A stretch of 64,000 nt of DNA from Mytilus galloprovincialis (lineage: Eukaryota; Mollusca; Bivalvia; Mytilida; Mytilidae). Where the stretch lies: contig NC_134846.1 of assembly GCF_965363235.1 (NCBI RefSeq), positions 77,536,724 through 77,600,723 of the forward strand, given 5' to 3'. Below the pieces are notes generated by a model. It was given only the letters and a program-made list of their open reading frames with translations, did not search any database and was not told the DNA's origin. This document shows, piece by piece, positions 11,801-26,800 of this stretch. Numbering within the stretch: the first letter of the stretch is position 1; every line of letters starts with the position of its first letter. The translations under genes and the position numbers were made by a program.

Positions 11801-14800
11801 CAAACTGGCACCTAGTTAAATTGGCACCTGGACAAATCAGCACCTGGTTAAAATCGACACCTGATATAGTCAATTCGTCACCCATGTTAAATATATATTT
11901 TTAACAGTATTTTACGCAATAGGGTAAAAATAAGAAAGGGGTTGCCAGAATTTTTTTCAGTATTTAAGCAAAAAGAGTTTTAAAATACTAACTTTCACAT
12001 TTTTGGGTGTTCATGTACATTTTGTATATATTTATTTTTCTCAACTAATGACTTTTTTGGTGTATTTTTAATGATACAGTATATATATATATGAATAGTC
12101 CAAATAATTATTACGTCTGGCAAGGCTTTTTAATTTTATTCTGGAACACCTTCCTATAACCGCAAGGCTATGTTAATTTTTTTTCTGGGACGCCTTCCTA
12201 CGAACGTCGTATGAAGGTGTCCCAGAAAAATAATAAAATAGCCTTGCCAGACGTCATAATTATTTGGACTAATACATGAGATATTGTGTATTTTTCTGCA
12301 TTATTTCGACCAGTTGAGCATTTTACAGGATTGTTGGTTTAATGCTGTTCAAACTTTAATACTGAAAGACAAACACCTTAAATTTGCTAATTATTTGGCA
12401 TGAAAGTTTGATTTATTGAAAGGGACTCATAGTTTTCCATTTTATTTTAATAATTGACTTGTTTTTACAATTACACAAATTGTCTAATTGTTAAAACAAC
12501 AGCTTTTGTAAGGGCTTCGTTGTTTACCTTTATACACTACATATTCACTTTCGTTTCGTGGTTTACCAAAATACACAACAACATATTCACTATGTACTTG
12601 GTAACAGTAATTAATTAATTGAATAGAAAATATTATAACAAATATTATTGGATGCCGAATTGACGTCGAATAGGTGCCGATTTGACTAGATGCCAATTTA
12701 ACCAGGTGCCGACTTGACTTGTACGTTTCAATTCCTCTGCGATCGTTTGCGGTATTTTCTTAAGAAAACCTATTTTCCATCATCAAAGAGAAGAAGAAAC
12801 TGCTTTAAAATGATTCTGGAACGCTTCATGATTGTTAAAATAAGTTTAATTCACTCAAAAACAATTTTAAAACTTGCGATTAAACAGGAAGTTTCCAAAG
12901 CACGTGTAAAAGAAGAAATTAACCGGTGAGAGTGGAAATCCGTATATGACAGATATCCCTATAGTACGACTTTGAAAGTAAAACAGTTCAATCCTTTTGT
13001 AAAACAATCTTTAATATACCTATCACATTAATGTTTGAAGGGTCTTAAGCTTATTCAAACCATATAAGTCGGTATGAAACACCAAAACGGAATGAACAAT
13101 AACCGATTACGTTTTGTAGTTTACAAATTTTAAAACTGGTTCCCGTCAAACTACAACACTTTGTTCGAGTGTAGTGGAATACAAGCAAAAACCAGTGTAA
13201 ACTGGGTCCTGGCTGAATTAATACTACACAATGATGCATAATGATAACACAAGCAGATTCCAGTTTGTATGGAAAATAGGAAATACGAAACCAAGCGCGG
13301 TAGGCAGAGAAATGTAATGAAGTTCAGGTCGGCAGTTATGGAACAATGACTGCGTCATTTTCCAAAAATGTGTAAAGATTAAAAAGCTAAAACATACCTA
13401 TTCATAAATTTACATTTAAATTTTAATGTTTAATTTTGTATTTTGACAATTTTAAGGTTAAAACATATAGAATTTGACCTCATTTTGATCCATATCTATT
13501 CATAAATTTAGATCTAAATTTTAATGTTTAATTTTGTATTTTGACAATTTTAAGGTTAAAACATATAGAATTTGACCTCATTTTGATCCATATGTATATA
13601 ACCTGTGATGAGACTGCAGTTGGAGATTTTTTTAGCATGTGTTCAGTATGTTTAGATATTGAAGTATGTTTAGATATTGAAAAAGAATTTAATCTAACGA
13701 GGTAAAACAATGTTTGTTGGCATCAATGAAAGATTAAGCTTGCAAAAAAATATCATTCTCAAACAGGTATAACAATGATTTACACATCAGTTTATCCTTG
13801 GTATATATAGCAGGCTTATACTAATAAACCTTCAATGGAAGCATTTGTAAAATCAAATATGCAAAGAGAATTGTGTTATGTTAAATAATGCACTCTCAAA
13901 AGAATAATTTGATGTCTACATGTAAGCTTTGTCAAGTTTCTTTGGTACAGACCAATTGTAAAGCTTTGGAGTTAAAATATAAATTACCTCATCTCTCTGT
14001 TTTATTGCATGATTTTTTTCATCATCAGAATTCCTGGTCTTTCTCATAGATTCTTCTGCTTCTTTCTTCCAAGCTTCACAAGCCTAAAATCAAATTATAC
14101 TTACAATTCATACATGTATATAAATGCATTTAATATCTTTTTAAGGTAGATAGGGTTTCTTCCTCCATCTTGGATTTAGAAATCCCAGAAAACAAGGTAT
14201 AGATCTTTAATAGAATGTGCAAATTTTGAGACTAGAAAATTCATGTGTAATAACGTTCATCTAAAGAAAATAACATGTTTTATCATATTTATGGTTGTAT
14301 TTTACAAAAAACAGAAAACTTTTCTTTGATTAATTTTTTCCAATTTTACCACATAAGGGGAGGCAACTCAGATGCAAGGGCAGATAATTCAGATAAAGGT
14401 ACTTTTACAATAGAATGTGTTAGGAATTTACATATTTTGTTATGTAGCAAGAAAACAGGTCCGGTGACCCCATTTTTTTCTTTTTCTTCACTGAAAGCTA
14501 TCTTCTCATAAGTTATCTCAAAATTCTATGGTGTAGTTTACGCTTTATTGCAGAAAATCTATACAAAATCTGTCAATTTTGAACACCGTGTAGCGTGAAA
14601 ATAAGCCCTGTGACCTATTCTTTATATTATTTTTTTTTTAAAAAGCATGATATTTACTACAATTTGGCAAATTATTAAAAAATTCTATCAATCTACCTTA
14701 ATTCTATGTTTTTTTAAAAGTATATTTGCTTGTGCAATCATATGTTCAGAAACGGTAGACAGACTGTTGTCTCAATTTTTTTTAATTTTAATTTTTTTAT

Positions 14801-17800
14801 TGTGTAACTTCTCCTATATATGCTATGTTATAAGTCTTTGAATGTATACATATACATTCATATGCATTTTAAGTGTGTTATTTTGAGTTCAAGCATCACT
14901 GTTTTGATCATACAGTTATGATAGATGTTCTTGTATGGTTGCAATCTTGATTGTTGGCTGTTTTTTAATGTTTCAGACATTTTACCCATATCTCTTTGAG
15001 TCTAATTCATGGCAGATTAATATATACTATCAAACTTACACATTTAGCTTGTAAATAAGCATGTTCCCAGTGATCAACTTTAGCTTTGTGTGTTGCTGAC
15101 TCTTCTCTAAGCTTGTGTAATTCAGCAGCAGGGGTACTATTTGATATACTAGAAGAATAAAGAGGCGAGTGAGGTCCAAGAGGTCCACTTCTCGGAGACA
15201 TTGAATTCACATCTGAATGTAACGTAGAATATTTACTGTTGTTATAATTTAATAAAGATGATATCTGAAAAAGAAGTAGAAATTATAATCTCAATCATCT
15301 AATCAAAGCATCATCAGTGCTGTGAGCCAGCCAAAAAGAAAGTATAAATTATTAATCCTCAATTATCAAGTCAAAGCATTGCAAGTGCTGTGAGCCAGCC
15401 AATCTGACTTGAACATTCATTCAGGCATATTGTTACATTTAAAAAGTCATTTTGAACAGATATATCATGTTAAGGAGGGGTATTTGCGAAAAATACCAGT
15501 CGAGAGAATGTTAAATTTCACGAGCCGTAAGGCGAGGGAAATTCATTCTCAAGACTGGTATTTTTCGCAAATACCCCTCAATAACATGATATATCTGTTT
15601 AATTACACCGAAAGTGTACTAAAACCCATTGATGATCGTGACGTTACAAGCGTCCAGTCGGATAGAGTATTTTTTGGCAAATACCACGGCAGAGAGGGTA
15701 AAAAAGGCATATACTTTTAGCAAATACCCCAGCGCCGTTAAAAAATGAACGATATTCATTTGATAACAGTAAATTGGTGAAAAATACACTGGCTATTAAC
15801 CAATCAAAACCCCGGATTCTTACATAAGGTGTAATTACTGTATAAATGTTTTGTTCAAAGTAATAAATAGAAGCCTCTTCCTTTAAATTACTGAAAGTGA
15901 TATACAATGTACCTGCCATTGGATAAGATTTCAATTGATCTTTACCAGCAGGTAAGTAAACTTTTGTGGATGGTTGTCAATCATACACCATCATGACCAT
16001 ATTCTCATTTTAAAATCGTAAATGTCAAATGTTTTTTTATTTTGTCAAATGTTCAGACATGTCTACCAGAATATTTTCATAATTCTTTTACATTGAATAT
16101 ATTTATATATACTATAACTGAAATTTGTTCAATATAAGTAGTTACAATATCTTCAAGTATATTTTGTAATTAAAATGTATGAGATTTGAATACAAATGCT
16201 GTAGATACATACATGATCATCATTCTTTTGTTGATTTGTCAACAGCTGATGAGGAAAGCTGCCAAAAGGAGAGGGTGGAGACTGTGAAAGACTTCCTACA
16301 CTACCCCGCGGTAGGCCTCCTGGTATACCAATGGGTAAAGACGAGTTTCCACAACCATAACCTACAATACAATAAATTGTCATCATTTTTTATTTCATTT
16401 TTTTTTCATGTTATCTGATAATAAATTGACATGAACAAATCAATAATTGCATAAAAATTTGTGGCTGCATTTTATCTTGGGGACAAACAATTTCATAGTT
16501 GAGGAATTTATTATCTGATCTTAATCAAATAACTGTTTAAGATTTACATCGCACTGCAAAGATGAGTCATTTCAATATCTTAATTATTAAAATACTAACA
16601 TCAACAAAAGCACCACAAACTCTGCAATTCCCCTTATATTCTAATTTTTTTTTTTATTATGCAGTTAGATGAACTTGTCTTCTAGATCTGACCTTAATAT
16701 GAATAAATTCATCAAATGCAGTGTTCCAAGTTTCATCTAGTATTGCAGGAAATTATTGAATTCACAAACAATATACAATTTAATGCCTGTTTGTTGAACA
16801 GAGACAATAACGAAGTATGTGTGTATAAATCCATTAGGTTTTACCCTTATTTTGTAACATATTTCAACATTTGTATATTTATCAAATAATTTTACCTGAG
16901 GAGATACCAGCACTAATAGAACTGCTTAATGAATTTGTATCGTCACGATCTAATTCTTTGTCTAAACTATTCAAATCAATATCATCTAAACATAGATCTT
17001 CTAATGCATGGCCTATAAAATAAACAACATTGTAATAATTTCTTGTGTTTAATTCGGAGTTTAGTATGACGTCCATTATCACTGTACTAGTATACATTTT
17101 TTTAAGGGGCCAGCTGAAGGACGCCTCCAGGTGCGGGAGTTTCTCGCTACATTGAAGACCCATTGGTGGCCTTCGGCTGTTGTCTGCTCTATAGTCAGGT
17201 TGTTGTCCCTTTGACACATTCACCATTTCCTTTTTAAATTTTATATATCATGGGTCAAAATACTGAAATGTCTCACTTTCCCTACTAATTACAATTGCAT
17301 TCTGTGTTAAAAGTCTTTAAGATTGAGGTCTTACTATCTTAAATTCACCAATGATCCATGAAATTAAAGTCTAGGTCAGATAGCGATAGGTACGGTTTTA
17401 TTTTTTTTTTAAATATGAATGGATTATTTAATAATAAACTCAGTAAAAGAATTTGCCTGGAGATTTTTAGTTACCAAAATTTAAACGACAAAAAAAAAAA
17501 AATTTACAAATTAACCCCTTCCCCTTTACACCCTTTTCCCAATTAAATTGGTGTAGACTGAATTATATATACAAAGTTTAACTATTATCATGGCACTGCT
17601 GTATCAGCTGTTTATTTTAAATGTCTATAAATATCCAGACAGGGTTGTCTGTTTTTAAGGGGTTACCCAAAGTATTTTCCCGCCAAAAATGATCATGTGA
17701 CATGTTTGTCAACAAAAGAAAACATGTGGTCAAGGAATTCATTTAAAGCATTTGTATACAAAAAAAAATAGTTTGCAAACAATTTTTACTTTTCAATTTG

Positions 17801-20800
17801 ACAAATGGGTCATGATTTTTCATTGGCTTGTTCAACCATGCAAACAATGTAAATTATAAATCTATCAGCTGTCAAAACTATTGATCTACGCATCCCATCG
17901 ATTTTTTGACATAGACTTCCTGTTTAGTTTCTTGTCAAAACAATGGCTCAAAATAATGTCGAATCATAAATTTTCTAGGCAAAACGATGTTTCTGGGACT
18001 CCGGGGATTCAATCAGGACTGGTCCCAGGGACTCATGGGTTTCTAAAATGATGCGTCCAGCTCGATTTCCATGCGTCTTAACGAGAACCCTGCTAATATA
18101 TCATTGTTTATGCAACAGTTATAAATAACCCATATTCACCTATAACTGATCCTACTGTATCCGCTGGTGGGTAAAAGGCTGGTGCTAATGGAGACATATT
18201 TGATGAGGACATTCCCGTAACACTTGCATATGAAGATGTATTAACTGCACAATTGACTGCACTGACTAATATTAAATTCTGTTTCCGTTTTGCCTTTTCT
18301 ACAGTGTCTATTGTATGATCACCATCTATAGCTGCTAATTGTTGTTTTAATCTAAACTGCTACAGAAAGAAATTAGACACATTATTCAGTATTACATATT
18401 ATAATATTAAAAGCATGAAATTGTTATAACTTTTCTTTTCATGTTGTCAATGTTGTTAAGATAAACAAGAATGTGTCCACAGTACACGGATGCCCCACTC
18501 ACACTATCATTTTCTATGTTTAAAGGACTGTGAAATTGGAATAAATTCTCTAATTTGGCATTAAAATTAGAATGATCTTATCAAAGGGAACATGTATACT
18601 AAGTTTCAAGTTGATTGGACTTCTACTTTATCAAAAACTACCTTGACCAAAAACTTTAACCTGAAATTTGCACTATCATTTTCTATGTTCAGTGAACCGT
18701 AAAATTGGGGTCAAAACTCTAATTTGGCATTTAAATTAGAAAGATCATATCATAGGGCACATGTACAGTACAGGTAGGGACTTATTTTTATGGATGCCTT
18801 AATCCGTCTAGATGTCAGACTGGTCGGACAGTTGTCCCAGTGTAATAAACACCTGCTGTGCAATATCCAAGTGGAAGGTCGTAAATCAATCTGTACCAGC
18901 TTAATTAGAATTAAATTTTACCTGTACAGATATATTAGTATTTATGGAGGATAGATAAATGTAAAATATTGTTTTGATATTCAAAGAGAAAGAATTAAAA
19001 TTAAAATTAAATATAAGAAATAAAATTAAAATTAAATATAAGAATAAAAATTTAAATTAAATATAATTTTATTTTTTTTATAATTTGAAAATGAAATAAA
19101 GACGATTTTTAACAATATATTGTGTTGCCAATTATTTCAATAGTTTTGTGCCAATAAACTATTTAAGGTCTTTCCTCTCCTTGAGGAAAGACCTTATTGT
19201 TTTTTGTATTTGTAAACCGTAAATATTTCATCTAATTCAAAATAATAAGCCTAATAACAACCAAGACTGTTTTCAATAGAAGTTTAAATCAAATTGTTGA
19301 GACTTCAATCCCGTAAATTATACGAGTTTTCGTTGATGGTTATATTATTTCCCTCTTTTAACGTCCTGTTCCTTTATATGTTATTATAAGAAACTCAATT
19401 TTAAGTATAAGGCCAACATATCGTATTTATGAAATATGTATAGGCATTGTGAATTAAGTTATTTTTCCTTTTGATACAACTTTCCCCGTCGGAGCCTCTA
19501 CATCTATTCACACCTGTCAATCATTTCTCGCAAGTGAAACATTTTGGTCAGACAGATCACTCGTGCTTTCTATTTTGACATATTTCCCGTTAATCTCTTT
19601 GAAAGTAAAACAATTGGTTTCCTTTAATACAATATTTATAACGCCGAGATCATATTTCGATTCCTATTATTTTTTTTTTATTTAAAATTGTTGACACTAA
19701 GATATAAATATGCCTTTCTATTTTCATGTCAGAAATATTTTATGAAAATCGCCGGTGTTATAAATATATTTTACAAATTGTATCAAATCGATACACGAAA
19801 ATGTATTAGATAAAATACAAAGGTAACAAAGAAACAGGCCGGTAACAACCGTTGCCGGATAGTTTTTCTGCACGAGTAGTCAGGTCAAGGTCCGAGGCGA
19901 TAGCCGAGGACCTTGACCTGACTACAAGTGCAGAAAAACTATTCGGCTGGTTGTTACTGGCCTGTTTCTTTTGTTACTTTTGTTTTTTATCTGACTTGTA
20001 CGACGTTTCAAGTAATAATACGTTAAGCAAGACTTAACATTTGAGAATCTTTGATAGCCATAAAGCAGTAAATGTAAGTTATAGTATAAACACATTTTTT
20101 TTTTCATTTCCCTTCAACCGAGATTTTTTTTCAAGAAAAAAAATCAGGAATCTAATAATTTGATAAAAAAAAGAACCATTTCAAGTAAAATATAAATGTT
20201 GTACACATTTAAGACTTTTTAAAATGCAACTTCGTAAAAAAAGTAATATATTAAGGAATATTTTAGTGGTAAGTAAGATAATGTTTGATTTTTATGAATA
20301 AAACGGAAAGCGGGGAGGGGGAGGGGGGCTAATTCATTTTAAAATACACAGGCTGTGATCTTTATATTTGATGAAAAAATGCAGGATGAGCCATTAAATC
20401 CCGCCATTCCCCCTTAAAAAAATCGTAAAAATCGCGCGTTTGTTGCCAAATACATGAATTTAATATGCAGTGGTGGGGGTCCCGCGGGTTGGAACAACCC
20501 TTTTTTTGAAAATCAATGCATTTAAATGGGGACATAAAGTTGGACCCCCCCCCCCCCCCCCCCTGTTTTGTTCTGGATTTAGACATGGATCCGCCACTGA
20601 TATAAATTCGATAACAATATAAAGGTATCAAAAGAATGAATTTCCTACTTCATTAGTGAATGAATTATTTATGAAAAAAATGGATTTTGTCTTAATATTA
20701 TATATATTCAGGAATATACTTTGATTTTTTTTTTTAATTCATGCTCGTCTCTAGATCTGCAAGTGTTGATCGGGATTAAACACGTGTTACCATATGATCC

Positions 20801-23800
20801 AATCGCAGCTTACCACCCAAAATTGATGACAAGTTGAATGATTTTCTTCCAGATTTGCTGCTTATTTGGACGTGTATTACATGAACACTTTTTGTTTATA
20901 GGATCAATCGTGCATTGGTGAGTTGATAGGTATTTTATCTTTTGATATTAGATTTGATTTTTATTTACTTATTTCCTGTCTTATTTTTTATTGAAATGTT
21001 CACGTCAGTATCATCCTTTCTTTACTTTCAGCATTGTCCAAATTACTATTCATGTCCATATATTTAAGAAAACATTTATTGACCGAATATTTTGCTTCAT
21101 AAAGGGGGCGGTATGTTCTTTTTTGAGTATATTAACTATTTACTTTTCAACGCCATCACCCAAATGTTTTTGTTTAAATTAACACCAGGGGCGGATCCAG
21201 TCATTTTAAAAAGGGGGGTTCCAACTATATGTCCCCATTCAAATACATTGATCGGCCAACAAAAAAGGGGGTTCCAACCCCCGGACCCCCCCTGGGATCC
21301 GCCAATGAGCACTATTAACGATATTTGGAAAATCAGGAATCATTCAAAACATTAATTTGTCATCTGCTTGACCATAATAATTTTTTTCTCATATAATTTG
21401 GGACCAAAATATCTATTTTAGGAGAAAATACCCCCCACTATTGAAGTTAAATGTCTAATCCCTTAGTGTACTGATGTGAATAGTAATTAACTGGAAATGT
21501 TTGAAAAAAAAGATATTGATGTTGTTCAATAAAAAGACGAGAAATAAGTCGGTGAACCAAAAAGTTCAAATCTAATTGAAAGATAAAGTGCCCATGAACT
21601 CACTGAGCATGCACGAGTGATTCTATTCATAAAAAGTGTCCGTGTAACAACTAAAAAGAGTCCGTGTATCGTCTAAAAAGAGTCCGTGTAACACCCGTTA
21701 ATGTACTGTTTTTCTATAGCTCTGCGGGGGGCAAAGTCGTACAACAAAGTTTAACCTTATATAGTTTATTGACTAAATGCACATTTATACCCCAATGGGA
21801 TTGAAGGCTAGTCGTACTAGTCATGATCAGCTGTCTTTACTTTTTCGTCGTACTTCTAGTCATTCTAAAGCTCGCGCAGTCAGTATGATTTTTTAAATCG
21901 ATGTTGTATTATTTCCGAAGTTTAAAGGAGGTCTCCAAATGGGAATCCGGGAAATGACTGATAAAAATAAAACAAAAAATAGTTAAAGAAGACTAAATCG
22001 TGGTTTGATTATACATGTATGTAAATCGATTAAATTTCTATTCTGGTAAATCGACCAAGAGCCTCAAAACTAAAACACAATACTGTCAATCATTCCACAT
22101 CAAATTTAATCATGAATGAATTTTCCCACGGTCGGTCAGTAAGGTCACCTGTGTTTACTGTTACGACATTTCCCGCCATATAAAAATCTCGTGCAGTGGA
22201 CAAAATCGATCTTTAATATCTTTTATTAGCATTCAATATTATTGCGAGTGGAGTCAAGTTAAAGTTCAACCACGTGCACACGCTGTTGATCACTGATATG
22301 TGTATCATGGAATTGTCTTTTCACGGCAATTTTTTCTTTTAGATTGCTATAAAAAATATAACATACAAGTTTCCTTTTTTACATGGATTGTGCGTAAATT
22401 GATATTATGCAATTAAGTTCGGGATTTCGGGATTAACCCTTTCGGGATCTGGGAATTCTTTTTTCGCGATGTCGGGATTTAAATTTATTTAAATTCGGGA
22501 CCTTGGGACTTCGTGTTTTTAAGCCCGGGATTTCGAGATCCGGACCTATTTTACCCCCTACCCCAAATGCAGATCAATTATATTAATTTAGCATAATGAA
22601 CAAACACGGAAATCTTAAAATAAACTTATGCCCGGGAAGAATCAATATTTTCTTCTAGTGTTATTATATGCGTTCTATTTTAGTCATAGTCATCACCAAC
22701 TTTCGGACAATATTTGTTTACAGTAAAAAGTAAAAACTACAAAGAATCATCAAGCTACTAATAATATACAAGTGTTGCTCACTGTAATTTATTTTTATCT
22801 CCGAACTGACACAACAGACTGAATATTAAATACAAATTATAGAAATATTTTGCATGTGACCGCGTCAAACTAAAACGTATGCAGCAGCACTTGAGACAGC
22901 ATTCTGCTAATCAATGGATTTACGTGGAAAATAAATCAGTAAAATAAAAATAACCGTAAGCTTCAAGAAATAGAATACATGTAAAAATATATTGTTTAAA
23001 AAATTTATGCAAACAAATAAGAAAAAGATCCAAAAAAAACAAAAAAAAAAAAACGAAAAGGAACATAAAATAAAAATAATTTTTAGGAACAAAGAAAATA
23101 AATATTAACAGTTGAAATATCAAAACCATAATTAACAAAAATAGGCTATTTTTATTAAACAAAGTTTTCTCCAGTACTTCACCTGTAAAAATATTTTATG
23201 TCAAATACGATGTAGAACTAATATAATCAATAAAGTGACTGAGAGGTTAAAATTACAGGTAATCTGATTCTGGAATCAGTGAACCGTAATTCTAGCAACA
23301 CCGATTAAGATGAAAGGACCATTCACACCTGGATCTGTTGTTTAATGAACATACTACCTACCATAAAAATGTCGGATTATTCAAATCCGACTAGACGGAT
23401 TAAGGCATCCATAAAAATAAGTCCCTACCCGTACTGTATACTAAGTTTCAAGTTGATTGGACTTCAACTTCATCAAAAACTACCTTGACCAAAAACTTTA
23501 ACCTGAAATTTGCACTATCATTTTCTATGTTCAGTGAACCGTAAAATTGGGGTCAAAACTCTAATTTGGCATTTAAATTAGAAAGATCATATCATAGGGC
23601 ACATGTATACTAAGTTTCAAGTTGATTGGACTTCAACTTCATCAAAAACTACCTTGACCAAAAACTTTAACCTGAAATTTGCACTATCATTTTCTATGTT
23701 CAGTGAACCGTAAAATTGGGGTCAAAACTCTAATTTGGCATTTAAATTAGAAAGATCATATCATAGGGCACATGTATACTAAGTTTCAAGTTGATTGGAC

Positions 23801-26800
23801 TTCAACTTCATCAAAAACTACCTTGACCAAAAACTTTAACCTGAAGCCAAAAACTTTAACCTGAAATTTGCACTATCATTTTCTATGTTCAGTGAACCGT
23901 AAAATTGGGGTCAAAACTCTAATTTGGCATTTAAATTAGAAAGATCATATCATAGGGCACATGTATACTAAGTTTCAAGTTGATTGGACTTCAACTTCAT
24001 CAAAAACTACCTTGACCAAAAACTTTAACCTGAAATTTGCACTATCATTTTCTATGTTCAGTGAACCGTAAAATTGGGGTCAAAACTCTAATTTGGCATT
24101 TAAATTAGAAAGATCATATCATAGGGCACATGTATACTAAGTTTCAAGTTGATTGGACTTCAACTTCATCAAAAACTACCTTGACCAAAAACTTTAACCT
24201 GAAGCCAAAAACTTTAACCTGAAATTTGCACTATCATTTTCTATGTTCAGTGAACCGTAAAATTGGGGTCAAAACTCTAATTTGGCATTTAAATTAGAAA
24301 GATCATATCATAGGGCACATGTATACTAAGTTTCAAGTTGATTGGACTTCAACTTCATCAAAAACTACCTTGACCAAAAACTTTAACCTGAAGCCAAAAA
24401 CTTTAACCTGACATGGGACAGACGGACGAACGGACGAACGAACAGACGAACGAACAGACGGACGAACAGACCAGAAAACATAATGCCCCTACTACTATCG
24501 TAGACGGGGCATAAAAATAGAAAACTCTACAACGATTTATTTTCACAGATACTTTATTTCATGTTAAGTACTTTTTCATGTTAAGTACTTTTAAGCTGTT
24601 AACTATCAATATTTTCAAATTCGTCTTGGTGTGTTTTTCTTAAGAAAGAATCAGATGTGAAGAAATATTGTAAATCATGAGCAAAAGGAGGTAAAATTTA
24701 GTTTCCCCAATATTTTTTGAAGCCTCTCTAGGGTATGATAGGATATCTTCACAGATTTGATGTATACCAGGTTTTGTCTTCTGTCACTATGATACTCTGG
24801 ATGTATAAGAATTTACTGCTTACCTGTGAATCTTCTCTCTCTGAACCAGGTGCTCTTGGATAAAATCCTAGTCCTAGTCCAGAATCTGATGTTATGCTGC
24901 TTGATGTACTACTAGATCTACCTTTACCTATAGGTTCAGGTAATGGACTACTTGTATGGCTAGGTATACTGCTTGATATACTACTGTTATTCTGTAAATC
25001 AAAGGAGTAACTTCGATAAGATCCTAAAATGGCCATTTCTGGCTAAAATTTGAAATAAGGATTAATTTACCAAAGCAAAATAGATCAAATCATCAAGCTA
25101 CATAAATTTCTGAAGAAACAGACAGTTTTTGAGAAAATGCACAAATTTAACCTTACAACATCCTTATAACATGTATTTTCTTGATGATGTCAATAAAAGC
25201 ACAAATCTATCACCAGGTCCGAGTACACAGTTATTTCGTAGTGCATTTCTTTTAGACAATAAATGAAAATTAAAAAAATCCAACCTGCGCTTTCTCAATA
25301 ATATTTTTACAGTGTGTTGTACTACTTTTGGGACAAATTATATCAAAGTTATAGAAAACTTCATCAGCTCTAACTCAAAATATGGACAAAATTGTGTTAA
25401 GGGGGGCTTGAAATCTTTTGACAGCTTCCGAAGTGCTAATTTTTGACCTTTTTCAGCTGGACCTAATCACTACTTTACATTAATATTTATGACCCAAATT
25501 GTTTTAGTGTCATTTCACCCCCCAACTTGCTATATGAGGCATAAAACATAGAGAAATAAATTTGGAAGGGGTATAACAAAAATTGGCAAGTAACACACTG
25601 TCCACACTAAGGACTATATTCGTGGACAACGAAAATCAAAGGACGATAACTGTGTACTCGGACCACCAAAACAGAATGTCTTTCCACATTTCATGTTGGA
25701 ATGAGGGAATCTCAAATCCAGTTACTTTTCCAAATGTATTTAATGACACAATTTTGAACATTGACATTTAAATTGATAGATTTTAACTTACACAATTATA
25801 TGGTACACTATTAGCTCTTTCCTTTCCAATAGGATCTGGAAACTTCCACTGGCTTGAACCATTGAGATCCTATAAATAATTAAATATTCTTCAGTGTGCA
25901 TTATGTAACTTCTGTTCAATTCAATTCAAATATTATTCAATGTCAATTTGTGTTAACTTCAAAGCTTAAATTATGAACTTCAGTCTTCAGTCAAGTGAAG
26001 TCCACACATTAACTGGACCGAATGTCTGCTAATGCATGGAAGACCTTTGGAATAACTGACAGTTACAGGATTTTTTAATTGAATTTTACCAGAGCTATAG
26101 ATATATATACATACATAAGAAATATGAATATTAATGATAAAATAAGTTTATTCCACAGTTAACACTACCTATGCTTACCACTTTTTGATTAATTTGATTT
26201 CCCTCTGAGATAACACCATTACTACTTGTTGTTACTATGGTAATTGGGTTAATATTACTAATGGTAGGGGGAGGTAACACTGTCGAGACAAATTCAGCCA
26301 ATGAATTCTCATTACTTGAACCTACATCTCTAGCTGTTGTTATTTCATCTGAAAATAAAAATATTTTGAAAATAATTTACTTAATCCAAGCAAAAGGTTA
26401 ATTTGTAAAAGCAAAGAATACCACAATAATACAACTTAAATTCATTGTTATTATACTGTAAATTCAGAAATTATTGCGAGGTTTTTATCATTGCAAAAAT
26501 TGCGATAGAGTTGTAAACCCAATAATTTAAACTCGCATTTTAAAATGTTTTATATGAAATAAGCAGGATTTTTCCCCAAAATAGTAAAAATTAAAATCGC
26601 ATTGATGTCTAAAATGACAAAATTGCAATAATTTTTGAATTTACAATATTCATATGCATTAAAACAAAAGTAAGGAAATTAATTTAACTGTGAGCTATAA
26701 TTTGCTCATTAATGATTTCTCTGCTGTATTTCAGTAAACAGAAAATTGATAAGGGTTGGGGTGGGATAATATTGAAATAGAAAAAGAATGTGACCAAGGA

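Larger units (their letters stand above)
18766..23436. mobile_element. 4.67-kb TIR element flanked by TA, inserted in the family-A array
   Basis: The left end CAGTACAGGTAGGGACTTAT continues ~46 bases and is inverted at 23,391-23,436 with one mismatch. TA precedes and follows, and the uninterrupted array has a single TA there. A CAGT start and TA duplication are typical of Tc1/mariner-type elements. No transposase-size ORF is seen, so it is probably non-autonomous and has itself collected foldbacks and MITEs. Confidence 0.8.
18468..24517 (+). repeat. Family-A (pearl-like) satellite element split by a 4.67-kb insertion
   Basis: It begins AAGAATGTGTCCACAGTACA and CGGATGCCCCACTCACACTA, and ends with ACGGACGAACGGACGAACGA and GTAGACGGGGCAT. 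The array of 169-bp and 189-bp units (the longer ones repeat the 20 bases CTGAAGCCAAAAACTTTAAC) runs 18,468-18,765 and resumes at 23,437. The two sides join perfectly if the insertion is removed. It fills much of unk intron 9. Confidence 0.88.

Noticed and set aside
22907-23162. Phe-rich minus-strand ORFs as a membrane protein
   Set aside because: A product of A-runs read in reverse; low complexity inside a transposable element.
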